In this document: positions 53,887 through 61,935 of the stretch, piece after piece
Position numbering within the stretch: position 1 is the first letter of the stretch
Layout: every line of letters starts with the position of its first letter
From: Agrococcus sp. SGAir0287
GTDB lineage: Bacteria > Actinomycetota > Actinomycetes > Actinomycetales > Microbacteriaceae
Length of the DNA: 64,000 nucleotides
NCBI RefSeq assembly: GCF_005484985.1
Contig: NZ_CP027942.1
Span: 310,001-374,000, forward strand
Reading direction: 5' to 3'
Made by a program: the position numbers and the translations under genes
The notes under the pieces: generated by a model
What the model saw: the letters and a program-made list of their open reading frames with translations, nothing else
What the model was told of the DNA's origin: nothing
Databases searched by the model: none

Positions 53887-55067
53887 CGGCCGACCTCCGC
53901 GACGAAGGCGGCGTCGAGCACGAGGGTGCGGGCCACGCGGGCGCCGTCCGCGTAGTCGATCTCGAGCACGGTGCCGTCGGCGCTGGGCACGTAGGCGCGC
54001 GACGCGTCGAGGTCGATCACGGGCGTCCCGCCCCCGCCGATCGCGTCGGCGAGCACGGCATCCGTGGCACCGAGCTCGGCACCGGTCGCGTCGAGCGCGA
54101 GGATGCGGCCGTCGATCGCCACGGCGACGACGTGCTCGTCGGCGTCGTCGACGGCGGCGACGTGCGCGAGCGGCGTCGAGGTCGGCACGAGCGTCCAGCT
54201 CCGCTCGCGGGTGTCGAGCAGCCAGAAGCCGGTGGTGCCCGCGACGGCGGCGACGGACGGGCGGCCCGGGCGGCCGTCGAGGGTCGTCGCGATCGTCGAG
54301 GGGTCGGTGCCCGCGGGGTAGGGGATGGCCTCGATCGGCGCCTCGGCGGCTGTCGCGAGGACGGCACCCTCGTCGCAGGCGACGGCGACGCCGACGCGGG
54401 TCGTCAGGGCGTCCGCCGGGTTCGTGCACGCGGCGTCCGGCCCCAGGTCCTCGCCCTGCTGGTCGACGATGCGCACGCTGGCGTCGTCGGCCAGCACGAT
54501 GCCGTCGCCGAGCGGGATCGCCGCGACGGCATCCGCGTCGAACCGCGCGATCTCGGTCGCCTCGCCCTGGCCGAGCGCCGCGCGATCGAGCACCACGACC
54601 TCGCCGGAGCCCTGTGCGAGCACGACCGTCACGAGCTCGGTCGAGGCGATGCGCACGGGGCCCTCGCCGTCGATGGTCGCCGCGACCTGGGGCTGGGCGC
54701 GGTAGTAGTGGTCGTGGTCGCCATGCTCGACGGTCCACACGCCGGAGTCGACGATGGCGACGCCGCCGTCGGTGCTCGCCGCGACGAAGCGGCCGTCGTC
54801 GGCGGTCTGCTCGACGGGCCCGATCTCGCCGACGTGGGTCGACTCCTCGCTCAGCAGGTCGAGGAGCGTCACGACGCCCGCGTCGGTGATGCCGAGCAGG
54901 CCGAGCTGCGGCTCCTCGACCTCGCTCGCGCCCTCGACGTAGCCGTGCGGCGTCGGCTCGGCGTCCGGCTCGTCGCCGGACCCGGTCGAGCAGGCGACGA
55001 GGGCGAGCAGCGCGGATGCTGCTGCCAGGGGGAGTGCGGTGCGGGAAGCGCGGTGGCGCGGTGGCAT
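53883..55067 (-). CDS. Second AztD-like beta-propeller lipoprotein
   Basis: A 394-residue exported protein. A lipobox with Cys26 (LVACST) is followed by propeller-type blades and a metal-binding-like EHGDHDHYYRAQ around residue 113. It has the layout of the aztD product but only low sequence identity by eye. It sits between aztB and aztC, an extra gene compared with the simple aztABCD order. It may be a second zinc chaperone or sensor. The ATG is 26 bases after the aztB stop. Confidence 0.8.
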   Translation of the reverse strand: MPPRHRASRTALPLAAASALLALVACSTGSGDEPDAEPTPHGYVEGASEVEEPQLGLLGITDAGVVTLLDLLSEESTHVGEIGPVEQTADDGRFVAASTDGGVAIVDSGVWTVEHGDHDHYYRAQPQVAATIDGEGPVRIASTELVTVVLAQGSGEVVVLDRAALGQGEATEIARFDADAVAAIPLGDGIVLADDASVRIVDQQGEDLGPDAACTNPADALTTRVGVAVACDEGAVLATAAEAPIEAIPYPAGTDPSTIATTLDGRPGRPSVAAVAGTTGFWLLDTRERSWTLVPTSTPLAHVAAVDDADEHVVAVAIDGRILALDATGAELGATDAVLADAIGGGGTPVIDLDASRAYVPSADGTVLEIDYADGARVARTLVLDAAFVAEVGR

Positions 55068-55093
55068 GCGGTCCTCTCGAACGTGGGGTGCGG

Positions 55094-56029
55094 TCACGGG
55101 TGGATGCCCGACGTCCTCGATCGGCCGCCGAGTACGACGGTCGCCTCGTCGGTGGGGATGGGCTCGCGGAGCGGAGCTCCGGCGGCGGAGGGCGAAGCGA
55201 GTCGGCGCGCTGCGCGGGTGGCGACGAGGCCGTGCGCGATGGCCGAGCCGGCGAACAGGGCGACCGCGGCGACCGCGATGGATGCGCCGGCGGCGGTCGC
55301 GAGGTGCCACGACGCGAGCAGCCCGACGACGACCGCGGCCGCGCCGATGGCCGCGCCGCCCGCCATCGTCGCCGCGACGCTGCGCGCCCACAGCGCCGCG
55401 GCGGCCGGTGGCGCGACGAGCAGGGCGACGACGAGCAGGGTGCCGACGGCCTGGTACGAGGCGACCACCGCGACGATGACGAGCGCCGCGAGACCGAGGC
55501 GGGCGAGCCGCGGGCGCATCCCGAGCGTCGTCGCGACGCGCTCGTCGAAGGCGAGCGCCGTGAGCGGCCGGTGCAGGAGCGCGGCGACGAGGATCGTCGC
55601 GCCCAGCCCGACGGCGAGCGCGGCGAGCTCGCTCGCGCGGATGGCGAGGACGTCGCCGAAGAGCATCGCCGTGACGTCGGTCGCGAAGGATCCGGACCGG
55701 CTCACGACGATGACGCCGGTGGCGAGCATCGCCACGAACGCGATGCCGATGGCGGTGTCGTGCTGCATGCGGGAGCGGCGCGTGAGCCAGCCGATGCCGA
55801 GGCCCATGACGGCGGCGCTCGCCGCGGCGCCGGCGATGGGGGAGGCGCCCAGCAGCGTCGCGATGGCGACGCCGGGCAGCATCCCGTGGCCGAGCGCCTC
55901 GCCGAGGAAGGCCATGCCGCGGCTGACGACCCAGGCGCCGGCGATCGCGCAGATCGTCGCCGCGAGGACGCCGCCGAGCAGTGCGCGGCCGAAGAACGCA
56001 GTCGCGAACGGCTCGAGGATCCAGGGCAT
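55094..56029 (-). CDS. aztB: Zinc ABC transporter permease
   Basis: A 311-residue membrane protein with about eight or nine segments, of the ABC-3 family. Family patterns include MAFLGEALGHGMLPGVAIA, LFGDVLAI and GMRPRLARLGLAALVI, and VGTLLVVALLVAPPAAAAL. A long cytoplasmic C-terminal end (about 285-311). The ATG follows within the Zur-box region; it is the first gene of the minus-strand operon and divergent from aztA, 44 bases apart. Confidence 0.93.
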   Translation of the reverse strand: MPWILEPFATAFFGRALLGGVLAATICAIAGAWVVSRGMAFLGEALGHGMLPGVAIATLLGASPIAGAAASAAVMGLGIGWLTRRSRMQHDTAIGIAFVAMLATGVIVVSRSGSFATDVTAMLFGDVLAIRASELAALAVGLGATILVAALLHRPLTALAFDERVATTLGMRPRLARLGLAALVIVAVVASYQAVGTLLVVALLVAPPAAAALWARSVAATMAGGAAIGAAAVVVGLLASWHLATAAGASIAVAAVALFAGSAIAHGLVATRAARRLASPSAAGAPLREPIPTDEATVVLGGRSRTSGIHP

Positions 56030-56043
56030 GCGACGACCGTATA

Positions 56044-56058
56044 TGAGAACGATTATCA
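56044..56058. promoter_or_regulatory. Zur box TGAGAACGATTATCA
   Basis: A 15-base imperfect palindrome close to the actinobacterial Zur consensus TGAAAATGATTTTCA. It lies between the divergent zinc genes and 4 bases before the TACAAT of aztA, so one Zur dimer would repress both directions when zinc is ample. Confidence 0.88.
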
Positions 56059-56061
56059 AAG

Positions 56062-56067
56062 TACAAT
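56062..56067 (+). promoter_or_regulatory. -10 hexamer TACAAT of aztA
   Basis: TACAAT, 6 bases, ATG. Leaderless layout next to the Zur box. Confidence 0.6.
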
Positions 56068-56073
56068 CGACGC

Positions 56074-56763
56074 ATGCCCATCCTCGCCCTCGCTCAGGTC
56101 GGCGCTCGTCGCGACGGCGTCCCGGTGCTCGACGACGTCCGCTGCGCGCTGCCTTCTGGAGCGGTGACCGCGATCGTGGGCGACAACGGCTCGGGCAAGT
56201 CGACGCTCCTCGAGGTGCTCGCCGGCGTGCTGCCGCACGACGGCACGATCGCCGGGCTGCCCGAGCGGCGAGCGCTCGTCGTCCAGCGCACCGACCTCGG
56301 CGACCGGCTCCCGCTCACCGTGCGCGCGACCGTCGCCATGGGGCTCTGGCGCGAGCGCGGTCTGGTCGGCCGCATGCGCGCGGCCGACCGGGCGAGGGTG
56401 GACGAGGCGCTCGCGATCGTGGGCATGCGGGCGTTCGCCCATCGTCCGCTCGCGGCCCTCTCCGGTGGACAGCGACAGCGGGTGCTCGTCGCGCAGGGCC
56501 TCGTGCAGCGCGCGCCGCTCACCCTGCTCGACGAGCCCACGGCGTCGGCGGATGCCGCGTCGCGCGATCGGATCGACGCCGCCATGCGCACCCTCGCCGA
56601 CGGCGGTGCGACCGTCGTCGTCGCGACCCACGATCGGGCGACGCTCGGCCGCGCCGACCACGCCGTCCTGCTCGAGCGCGGCCGCGTCGTCGCCGAGGGA
56701 TCCCCGGTCGACGTCGCCGCGGCGCAGCTCCGTCGCGCCGCTGCGGCCCTCGCGCTCGGCTGA
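56074..56763 (+). CDS. aztA: Zinc ABC transporter ATP-binding protein
   Basis: A 229-residue ATPase. Walker A is GDNGSGKST, the signature is LSGGQRQRV, Walker B is LTLLDEP and ATHD the H-loop. It is short for the family. The gene is divergent from the permease and binding protein and shares the Zur box with them. It powers zinc import through the AztB permease. Confidence 0.92.
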   Translation: MPILALAQVGARRDGVPVLDDVRCALPSGAVTAIVGDNGSGKSTLLEVLAGVLPHDGTIAGLPERRALVVQRTDLGDRLPLTVRATVAMGLWRERGLVGRMRAADRARVDEALAIVGMRAFAHRPLAALSGGQRQRVLVAQGLVQRAPLTLLDEPTASADAASRDRIDAAMRTLADGGATVVVATHDRATLGRADHAVLLERGRVVAEGSPVDVAAAQLRRAAAALALG

Positions 56764-56886
56764 CCGGCCCCGCCGCACGTCCGCACGTCGCGGATGCGGT
56801 CGTGCGCACGAGCGCGCCGTGCGGGATCGACGGCCCGCGTGCCCCGGCGGGCGACCGCGGCATCCCGCATCCGGCAGGATGAGCGC

Positions 56887-57438
56887 ATGGCGCTGCCGCT
56901 CCGCGAGCTCTACCTCGACGCGCTCGAGCTCTGCACGGCCGAGGCGCTCGCCGCCTCGGACTCGCTCGGCCTTCCCTCGGCATGCGAGGGCTGGACGATC
57001 GCCGACGTCGTGCTGCACCTCGTGGCGACGCAGCGCGGCAACGTCATCGCGCCCATCGCCGAGGGCGCCGCCCCCGTCGGGCCGAGCTCCGACCGCGCCG
57101 ACCTGCCCGCCGTCCGCGCGATCGGCGCCTGGGAGCGCACGGCGCGCGAGGCCATGGCCGTCGTCGACGCATGCGACGACGAGCAGCTGCCGCTGCTGTA
57201 CTTCCCGACGATGGATCTCACGATGCACGCGTGGGACATCCGCTGGGGCATCGCCCGCATCGGCCTCGCCGACCGGCTCGAGCTGCCCGAGCCGCTGCTC
57301 GCGTTCGCCGAAGGGCTGCCGTCGCGCATCGACGGCGCCGCGGTGCGCACGCCGAGCATCTTCGCTCCCGCGCATCCCGTGCCTCCCGGTGCCTCGCGCA
57401 CGGCGGCGATCATGGCGTGGGCGGGCCGACGGGTCTGA
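56887..57438 (+). CDS. MDMPI N-terminal / TIGR03086-like protein
   Basis: A 183-residue protein of the mycothiol-dependent maleylpyruvate isomerase N-domain type, DinB-like four-helix bundle. Patterns are CEGWTIADVVLHLVATQR, with His in HL, and TMHAWDIRWGIAR with metal-binding His. Such proteins use or bind mycothiol and a metal. The substrate is unknown. CAGGAT lies 6 bases before the ATG. Confidence 0.83.
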   Translation: MALPLRELYLDALELCTAEALAASDSLGLPSACEGWTIADVVLHLVATQRGNVIAPIAEGAAPVGPSSDRADLPAVRAIGAWERTAREAMAVVDACDDEQLPLLYFPTMDLTMHAWDIRWGIARIGLADRLELPEPLLAFAEGLPSRIDGAAVRTPSIFAPAHPVPPGASRTAAIMAWAGRRV

Positions 57439-57481
57439 CCCCTCGACCGCCGCGAGTGCGATCGGCGCCCGAGCGCCTGGG

Positions 57482-57487
57482 TAGCCT
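57482..57487 (+). promoter_or_regulatory. -10 hexamer TAGCCT before pyrE
   Basis: TAGCCT, 6 bases (GGAGCC), GTG. Leaderless or short-leader layout. Confidence 0.5.
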
Positions 57488-57493
57488 GGAGCC

Positions 57494-58045
57494 GTGACCG
57501 CGCGCGACGACCTCATCCAGCTCATCCGCGACGAGGCCGTCTTCCACGGCGACTTCGTGCTCACGAGCGGCAAGCGCGCGACGTACTACGTCGACATGCG
57601 CAAGCTCTCGCTCGACCACCGCGGCGCCCCGCTCATCGGCGACGTGCTGCTCGACCTCATCGCCGACATCCCGGACGTCGCCGCGGTCGGCGGCCTCACG
57701 ATGGGCGCCGACCCGCTCGCGAACGCCGTGCTGCACCGCGGACTCGCTCGGGGGCTCGCGATCGACGCGTTCGTCGTGCGGAAGCAGCCGAAGGACCACG
57801 GCCGCGGCCGCCAGGTCGAAGGCCCGGACCTCGCGGGCAAGCGCGTCGTCGTGCTCGAGGACACCTCCACGACGGGCGGCAGCCCCATCGCCGCCATCGA
57901 GGCGCTGCGGAAGGTCGGCGCCGAGGTCGTCGCCGTCGCCGTCGTCGTCGACCGCGCGACCGGCGCGCAGGCCGCGATCGAGGCGACCGGCGTCGAGTAC
58001 CGCGCCGCGATCCACCTCGCCGACCTGGGCCTCGACCCCCAGTGA
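57494..58045 (+). CDS. pyrE: Orotate phosphoribosyltransferase
   Basis: A 183-residue enzyme that joins orotate with PRPP to make OMP in pyrimidine synthesis. The start has FVLTSGKRATYYVDMRKLSL, then VGGLTMGADPLANAVL and RKQPKDHGRGRQVEG. The PRPP site is VVVLEDTSTTGGSP. Length and motifs match PyrE. It stands alone and is not in a pyr operon here. Confidence 0.95.
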   Translation: MTARDDLIQLIRDEAVFHGDFVLTSGKRATYYVDMRKLSLDHRGAPLIGDVLLDLIADIPDVAAVGGLTMGADPLANAVLHRGLARGLAIDAFVVRKQPKDHGRGRQVEGPDLAGKRVVVLEDTSTTGGSPIAAIEALRKVGAEVVAVAVVVDRATGAQAAIEATGVEYRAAIHLADLGLDPQ

Positions 58046-58052
58046 CCCCGCA

Positions 58053-58106
58053 GATCTGAGGTTCTCGGCCCCTTCTGACATGAGAAAGGGCCGAGAACCT
58101 CAGATC
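58053..58106. terminator. Hairpin terminator, GAGGTTCTCGGCC family, copy 3
   Basis: GATCTGAGGTTCTCGGCCC (58053-58071) pairs with 58088-58106 (perfect). It starts 8 bases past the pyrE stop and ends 30 bases before the AEC start. Confidence 0.88.
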
Positions 58107-58135
58107 CTTGACGAGCAGCAGACGAGAGGAGACGG

Positions 58136-59059
58136 ATGGGCGGCGTGCTCATCGGGTTCGCGATCATCGCGTTCGTCATCCTCGTCGGCTGGCTGCTCGC
58201 CCGCACGAAGATCGTGTCGCAGGACGACCGGCTCGTGCTCAACAAGGTCGCGTTCTTCGGCGCGAGCCCCGCGCTGCTCTTCACGGTGCTCGCCGCATCC
58301 GACCTGCGCGTGCTGTTCTCGGGCGTGCTGCTCGTCGCGCTGCTGTCGTTCGTCGGCGTCGCGCTCGTGTACTCGATCGTCGCGCGACTGCTGTTCACGA
58401 AGGACGTCGGCCGCATCGCGATCGGCGCCTCCACCGCGGGCTACTCGAACGTCAACAACATCGGCCTGCCGGTCGCGGTCTACGTCATCGGCGACGCGCA
58501 GTTCGTCGGCCCCATGCTCATGCTGCAGCTGCTCGTGCTCGCGCCGGTGCTGCTCGGCATCCTCGACGTCGTGCGCGCCGGCAAGGCGTCGTTCTGGGGC
58601 ATCGTCTCGCAGCCGCTGCGGAACCCCATCCTCATCGCCTCGGTGCTCGGCGCCGTCGTGTCGGCGACGGGGCTCGAGATCCCGGATCCGGTGCTCGCGC
58701 CGCTCGAGATCCTCGGCGGCGCGGCCGTGCCGCTCATGCTGCTCGCGTTCGGCATCTCGCTCGGCGGCGACAAGCCGCTCGTGCCCGGATCGGGGCGCAA
58801 GGAGGTGCTGACGGCGACGGTGCTGAAGTCGTTCGTCGCGCCGGCGCTCGCCTTCGTGCTCGCGCGGTTCGTCTTCGGCCTCTCCGACCAGCTCGTCTAC
58901 GCATGCACGGTCATGGGCGCGCTGCCGACGGCGCAGAACATGTACCAGTACGCGCTGCGCTACCAGACGGGCCAGGTCGTCGCGCGCGACGTCATCCTGC
59001 TCACGACGATCCTCTCGTTGCCGGTCATGCTGCTGGTGGCGTGGCTGCTGCACCCGTAG
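58136..59059 (+). CDS. AEC family transporter
   Basis: A 307-residue membrane protein with about ten segments, of the auxin efflux carrier family. Patterns are ASPALLFTVLA, AGYSNVNNIGLPVAVYVIG (the conserved N-N-I-G-LP) and PLMLLAFGISLGG. The C-terminus has GALPTAQNMYQYALRY. Bacterial members move malate or other carboxylates. The ATG has GGAG upstream. It is convergent with the TctA-like gene. Confidence 0.92.
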   Translation: MGGVLIGFAIIAFVILVGWLLARTKIVSQDDRLVLNKVAFFGASPALLFTVLAASDLRVLFSGVLLVALLSFVGVALVYSIVARLLFTKDVGRIAIGASTAGYSNVNNIGLPVAVYVIGDAQFVGPMLMLQLLVLAPVLLGILDVVRAGKASFWGIVSQPLRNPILIASVLGAVVSATGLEIPDPVLAPLEILGGAAVPLMLLAFGISLGGDKPLVPGSGRKEVLTATVLKSFVAPALAFVLARFVFGLSDQLVYACTVMGALPTAQNMYQYALRYQTGQVVARDVILLTTILSLPVMLLVAWLLHP

Positions 59060-59073
59060 CCCGACCTGCTCGC

Positions 59074-59151
59074 CGATTGGGCAGCAGTGGCTCCGTCGAC
59101 GGCGTGTCGCGAACCACTGCTGCCCAATCGAGATGCAGTGGTGACCAATCG
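59074..59151. terminator. Palindromic element, family A copy 2 (likely bidirectional terminator)
   Basis: CGATTGGGCAGCAGTGG (59074-59090) and its perfect inverse (59114-59130) with a 23-base loop holding GGCGTGTCG. GTGACCAATCG follows to 59151. It is the same unit as 3479-3556 in reverse. It lies between the convergent stops of the AEC and TctA-like genes. Confidence 0.85.
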
Positions 59152-59165
59152 GGCGGGCGGTCGGG

Positions 59166-60548
59166 TCAGGCGAGCAGCGCCATGACCGCGGGCACCGTGA
59201 GGATCGCGACGTAGAACCCCATGAACTGCACTCCGGTGTGCATCTGCACGAGGCGGTTCAGGGCGCCTCCGGCGAGGCCGACGACGATCGCGACGCCGAG
59301 CGCGACGAGGCCGCCCTCGTAGAGGCAGATCACGGCGATGAGGCCCGCGAAGGCACCGATGACGGCCTCGTGGCTCACCTTCCGCATGATCCACGACGCC
59401 GCACGGTGCGCCTGCGTCATCGCGAACGGGTACGTCAGCACCACGGCGACGAGCACCGCGACGAGGCCGAAGACGAGGAACTGCCACGGCTCGAGGAGGT
59501 CGTGCAGGTTGCTCGTCGTGCCCGCCTCGGCGTCGATCGTGTACACGGGCGGCGCGTTGAACAGCGGGTTCGCGGGTCCCGCCGCCATCGGCGACAGCGG
59601 CAGGCCGATCGCGATGAGCGGGATGAGCGTCTCGGCGATGTACGTCGACTCCGTGGTGCCGTTCTTGATGGCCATCATCGACGTCAGGCGCCGATAGCCG
59701 TTCTTGATGCGGCCGGCGAACGTCTCGCCCATGAGCACCGTCATCGCCACCGGTGAGAACACGAACGTCGCGCTCGAGACGACCGCGGCACCCGCCGTCG
59801 ACGCCGCCTGGCGGGCGTCGAGCACGGCGAGCGGGTTCGGCATGCGACCCGACCAGGTGCGCGAGTCGGCGGCGAGCTCGAACACGCGCGGCGCCTCGCG
59901 CCGCATCCGTGCCCGACCGCCGGGCGTCGCGGCGAGGAACAGGTCGAGGATGAGCGGACCCGTCGCGATGCCGAGGAAGAACGAGATCGACAGCGGCGTG
60001 CCGAGGATCGCGGTCGAGCCGTCGCGCAGCAGCACCACGAGCGCCACGAACGGCACGAGGGCGACGAGCGCGCGCCAGCGGCCCTTCGACACGAGCGCGA
60101 TGAGCGCGGCGGCGGCGAGGAACAGCCACGGCGCGACGGCGCCGATCGCCGTGGAGAACGGCGTGAGGATCCACGCGAACAGCACCGCGACCGGCACGGC
60201 GATGATCGCCGCGAGCACGCCGCCCGAGATCGCCTTGCGCAGCGCGATGTGCGGCACGCCCAGCTCCCGCAGCAGCTGCGCATCCCGCAGCAGCGGCGCG
60301 GCGAGGGTGTCGCCGGGGATGCCGAGCAGGGTCGTGGGGATCGCGTGCGTGATGTGCTTCGCCGAGATCGCCGCCATGAAGAAGGCGAAGACGCCGACGG
60401 GTGGGACGCCGAGCAGGATGACGAGCAGCGTGATCGGTGCGATCGTCGCCGTCTCGTCGGTGCCGGAGACGAGGCCGAGGAGGCCGAAGACGACGGCGCC
60501 GAGCACCGCCATGCCGAGGGCCCAGAGGACGAGCTCGAACAGGTCCAT
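59166..60548 (-). CDS. TctA-family tripartite tricarboxylate transporter permease
   Basis: A 460-residue membrane protein with about eleven or twelve segments. The TctA pattern is present: FGLLGLVSGTDETATIAPITLL, GVPPVGVFAFFMAAISAKH, and TESTYIAETLIPLIAIGLPLSP. No gene for a TctC binding protein is in the window, and the small gene in front is not a typical TctB. It is the last gene of the operon with HMG-CoA enzymes, so it may import mevalonate, 3-hydroxy-3-methylglutarate or a similar carboxylate. TGATG overlap with the preceding gene. Confidence 0.9.
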   Translation of the reverse strand: MDLFELVLWALGMAVLGAVVFGLLGLVSGTDETATIAPITLLVILLGVPPVGVFAFFMAAISAKHITHAIPTTLLGIPGDTLAAPLLRDAQLLRELGVPHIALRKAISGGVLAAIIAVPVAVLFAWILTPFSTAIGAVAPWLFLAAAALIALVSKGRWRALVALVPFVALVVLLRDGSTAILGTPLSISFFLGIATGPLILDLFLAATPGGRARMRREAPRVFELAADSRTWSGRMPNPLAVLDARQAASTAGAAVVSSATFVFSPVAMTVLMGETFAGRIKNGYRRLTSMMAIKNGTTESTYIAETLIPLIAIGLPLSPMAAGPANPLFNAPPVYTIDAEAGTTSNLHDLLEPWQFLVFGLVAVLVAVVLTYPFAMTQAHRAASWIMRKVSHEAVIGAFAGLIAVICLYEGGLVALGVAIVVGLAGGALNRLVQMHTGVQFMGFYVAILTVPAVMALLA

Positions 60549-60988
60549 CAGGCGCGCTCCTCGCTCGCGACGCGGCGCTCGTGCTGCGCCTTGAGGTCGT
60601 CGTAGAGGCCGAGCGCGACGACCTCGTCGCGCAGGCGCCGCGGCAGCTCGTCGGGGTCACCGAGCGGGCCGACCTCGGCCTCGATCGCATCCATCGCCTC
60701 CTGGCGCGAGCCGGAGGTGTCGGCACCGATCTCGACGGTGCGCTTCGGGCCGAACAGGCGCGCCGCGATCACGGCGGCGACGAGGCACGCGGCGATGCCG
60801 GCGAGCAGCGCATACGAGCGCTGCAGGCCCTCGGGCACGTCGGTCATGGCGAGCAGCCATGTCGTGCCGAGGTAGGCGGGGGCGCCGAGGCCGACGCCCA
60901 GGACGATGGAGAGGACGAGGTGGCGCTGGTCGACGGTGTCGCCCCACACCTCCAACAGCCTCGAGGGGGCGGGGGACTGTTGCGTCAT
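60548..60988 (-). CDS. Small membrane protein, possible TctB-like partner
   Basis: A 146-residue protein. Two hydrophobic segments (about 24-48 and 56-80) are followed by a charged, likely cytosolic C-terminus (EAMDAIEAEVGPLGDPDELP, then RLRDEVVALGLYDDLKAQHE). Typical TctB has four segments, so this is a reduced or unrelated partner. It overlaps mvaB upstream (ATGA) and tctA downstream (TGATG). Confidence 0.75.
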   Translation of the reverse strand: MTQQSPAPSRLLEVWGDTVDQRHLVLSIVLGVGLGAPAYLGTTWLLAMTDVPEGLQRSYALLAGIAACLVAAVIAARLFGPKRTVEIGADTSGSRQEAMDAIEAEVGPLGDPDELPRRLRDEVVALGLYDDLKAQHERRVASEERA

Positions 60989-61935
60989 GCGTGCTCCTTC
61001 GCCGACAGCGCGCGGGCGACGCGCGACGGCGTGGGTCGGGCGAGCGCCGTGGACAGCCACGCGCTCGCATCGGTGAGGGCGTCGAGGTCCACGCCCGTGT
61101 GGACCCCCATCCCGTCCAGCATCCACACGAGGTCGTCGGTGGCGAGGTTTCCCGTGGCGCTGCGCGCGAAGGGGCAGCCGCCCACGCCGGCGGCGGACGC
61201 GTCGAACGTGCGCACGCCGGCCTCGAGGCCGGCGAGCACGTTGGCGAGCGCCGTGCCGTACGTGTCGTGCATGTGGAGGGCGATGGATGCCAGCGGCACG
61301 CCGCCCGCGACCACGGCGTCGACGACGCCGCGGACCTGGCCGGGCGTCGCGACGCCGATCGTGTCGCCGAGCGACACCTCGTCGACGCCCCACTCGTGCA
61401 GCAGCGTCGCGACCCGGGTCACGTCCGAGACCGGCACGTGTCCCTCCCACGGGTCGCCGAAGACCATCGACAGATACCCTCGCACGCGCACGCCGTCGGC
61501 CCGGGCATGCGCGACGACCTCGCGGGCCGCGGCCTCCATCTGGGCGCGACCGGCGCCGAGGTTCTCGCGGCTGAAGGTCTCGGTCACGCTGAGGAAGACG
61601 GCGACGTCCCGCGCTCCCGCGGCCCGCGCCGCGTGGTAGCCGTGCAGGTTGGGCGTGAGCACGGGCGTGCGGATGCCGAGGTCCGCGACGCCCGCGAGCA
61701 CGGCATCCGAGTGCGCCATCTGCGGCACGCGATCGGCGCGCACGAACGAGCCGACCTCGACGACGGGCAGGCCCGCGGCGGCGAGCATGCGCACGGCGCG
61801 GATGCGATCGTCGACGTCGAGCGCGACGGCCTCCGCCTGCAGGCCGTCGCGCGGCGCGACCTCCCAGATCGTGACGGTGTCGGGGGCGCCGGGCATCGGA
61901 GCGCGCTCGGGCAGCCCGACGTCGCGGACGCTCAT
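60985..61935 (-). CDS. mvaB: Hydroxymethylglutaryl-CoA lyase
   Basis: A 316-residue TIM-barrel enzyme that splits HMG-CoA into acetoacetate and acetyl-CoA. Catalytic motifs are WEVAPRDGLQ (metal Asp at 30, Arg), HMHDTYG (metal His pair) and the signature GVGGCPFARSATGNLATDDL, whose Cys is catalytic. With the reductase gene just upstream it gives the second step of mevalonate breakdown. The start overlaps the mvaA stop by ATGA. Related lyases act on other acyl-CoAs, but the context supports HMG-CoA. Confidence 0.9.
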   Translation of the reverse strand: MSVRDVGLPERAPMPGAPDTVTIWEVAPRDGLQAEAVALDVDDRIRAVRMLAAAGLPVVEVGSFVRADRVPQMAHSDAVLAGVADLGIRTPVLTPNLHGYHAARAAGARDVAVFLSVTETFSRENLGAGRAQMEAAAREVVAHARADGVRVRGYLSMVFGDPWEGHVPVSDVTRVATLLHEWGVDEVSLGDTIGVATPGQVRGVVDAVVAGGVPLASIALHMHDTYGTALANVLAGLEAGVRTFDASAAGVGGCPFARSATGNLATDDLVWMLDGMGVHTGVDLDALTDASAWLSTALARPTPSRVARALSAKEHA

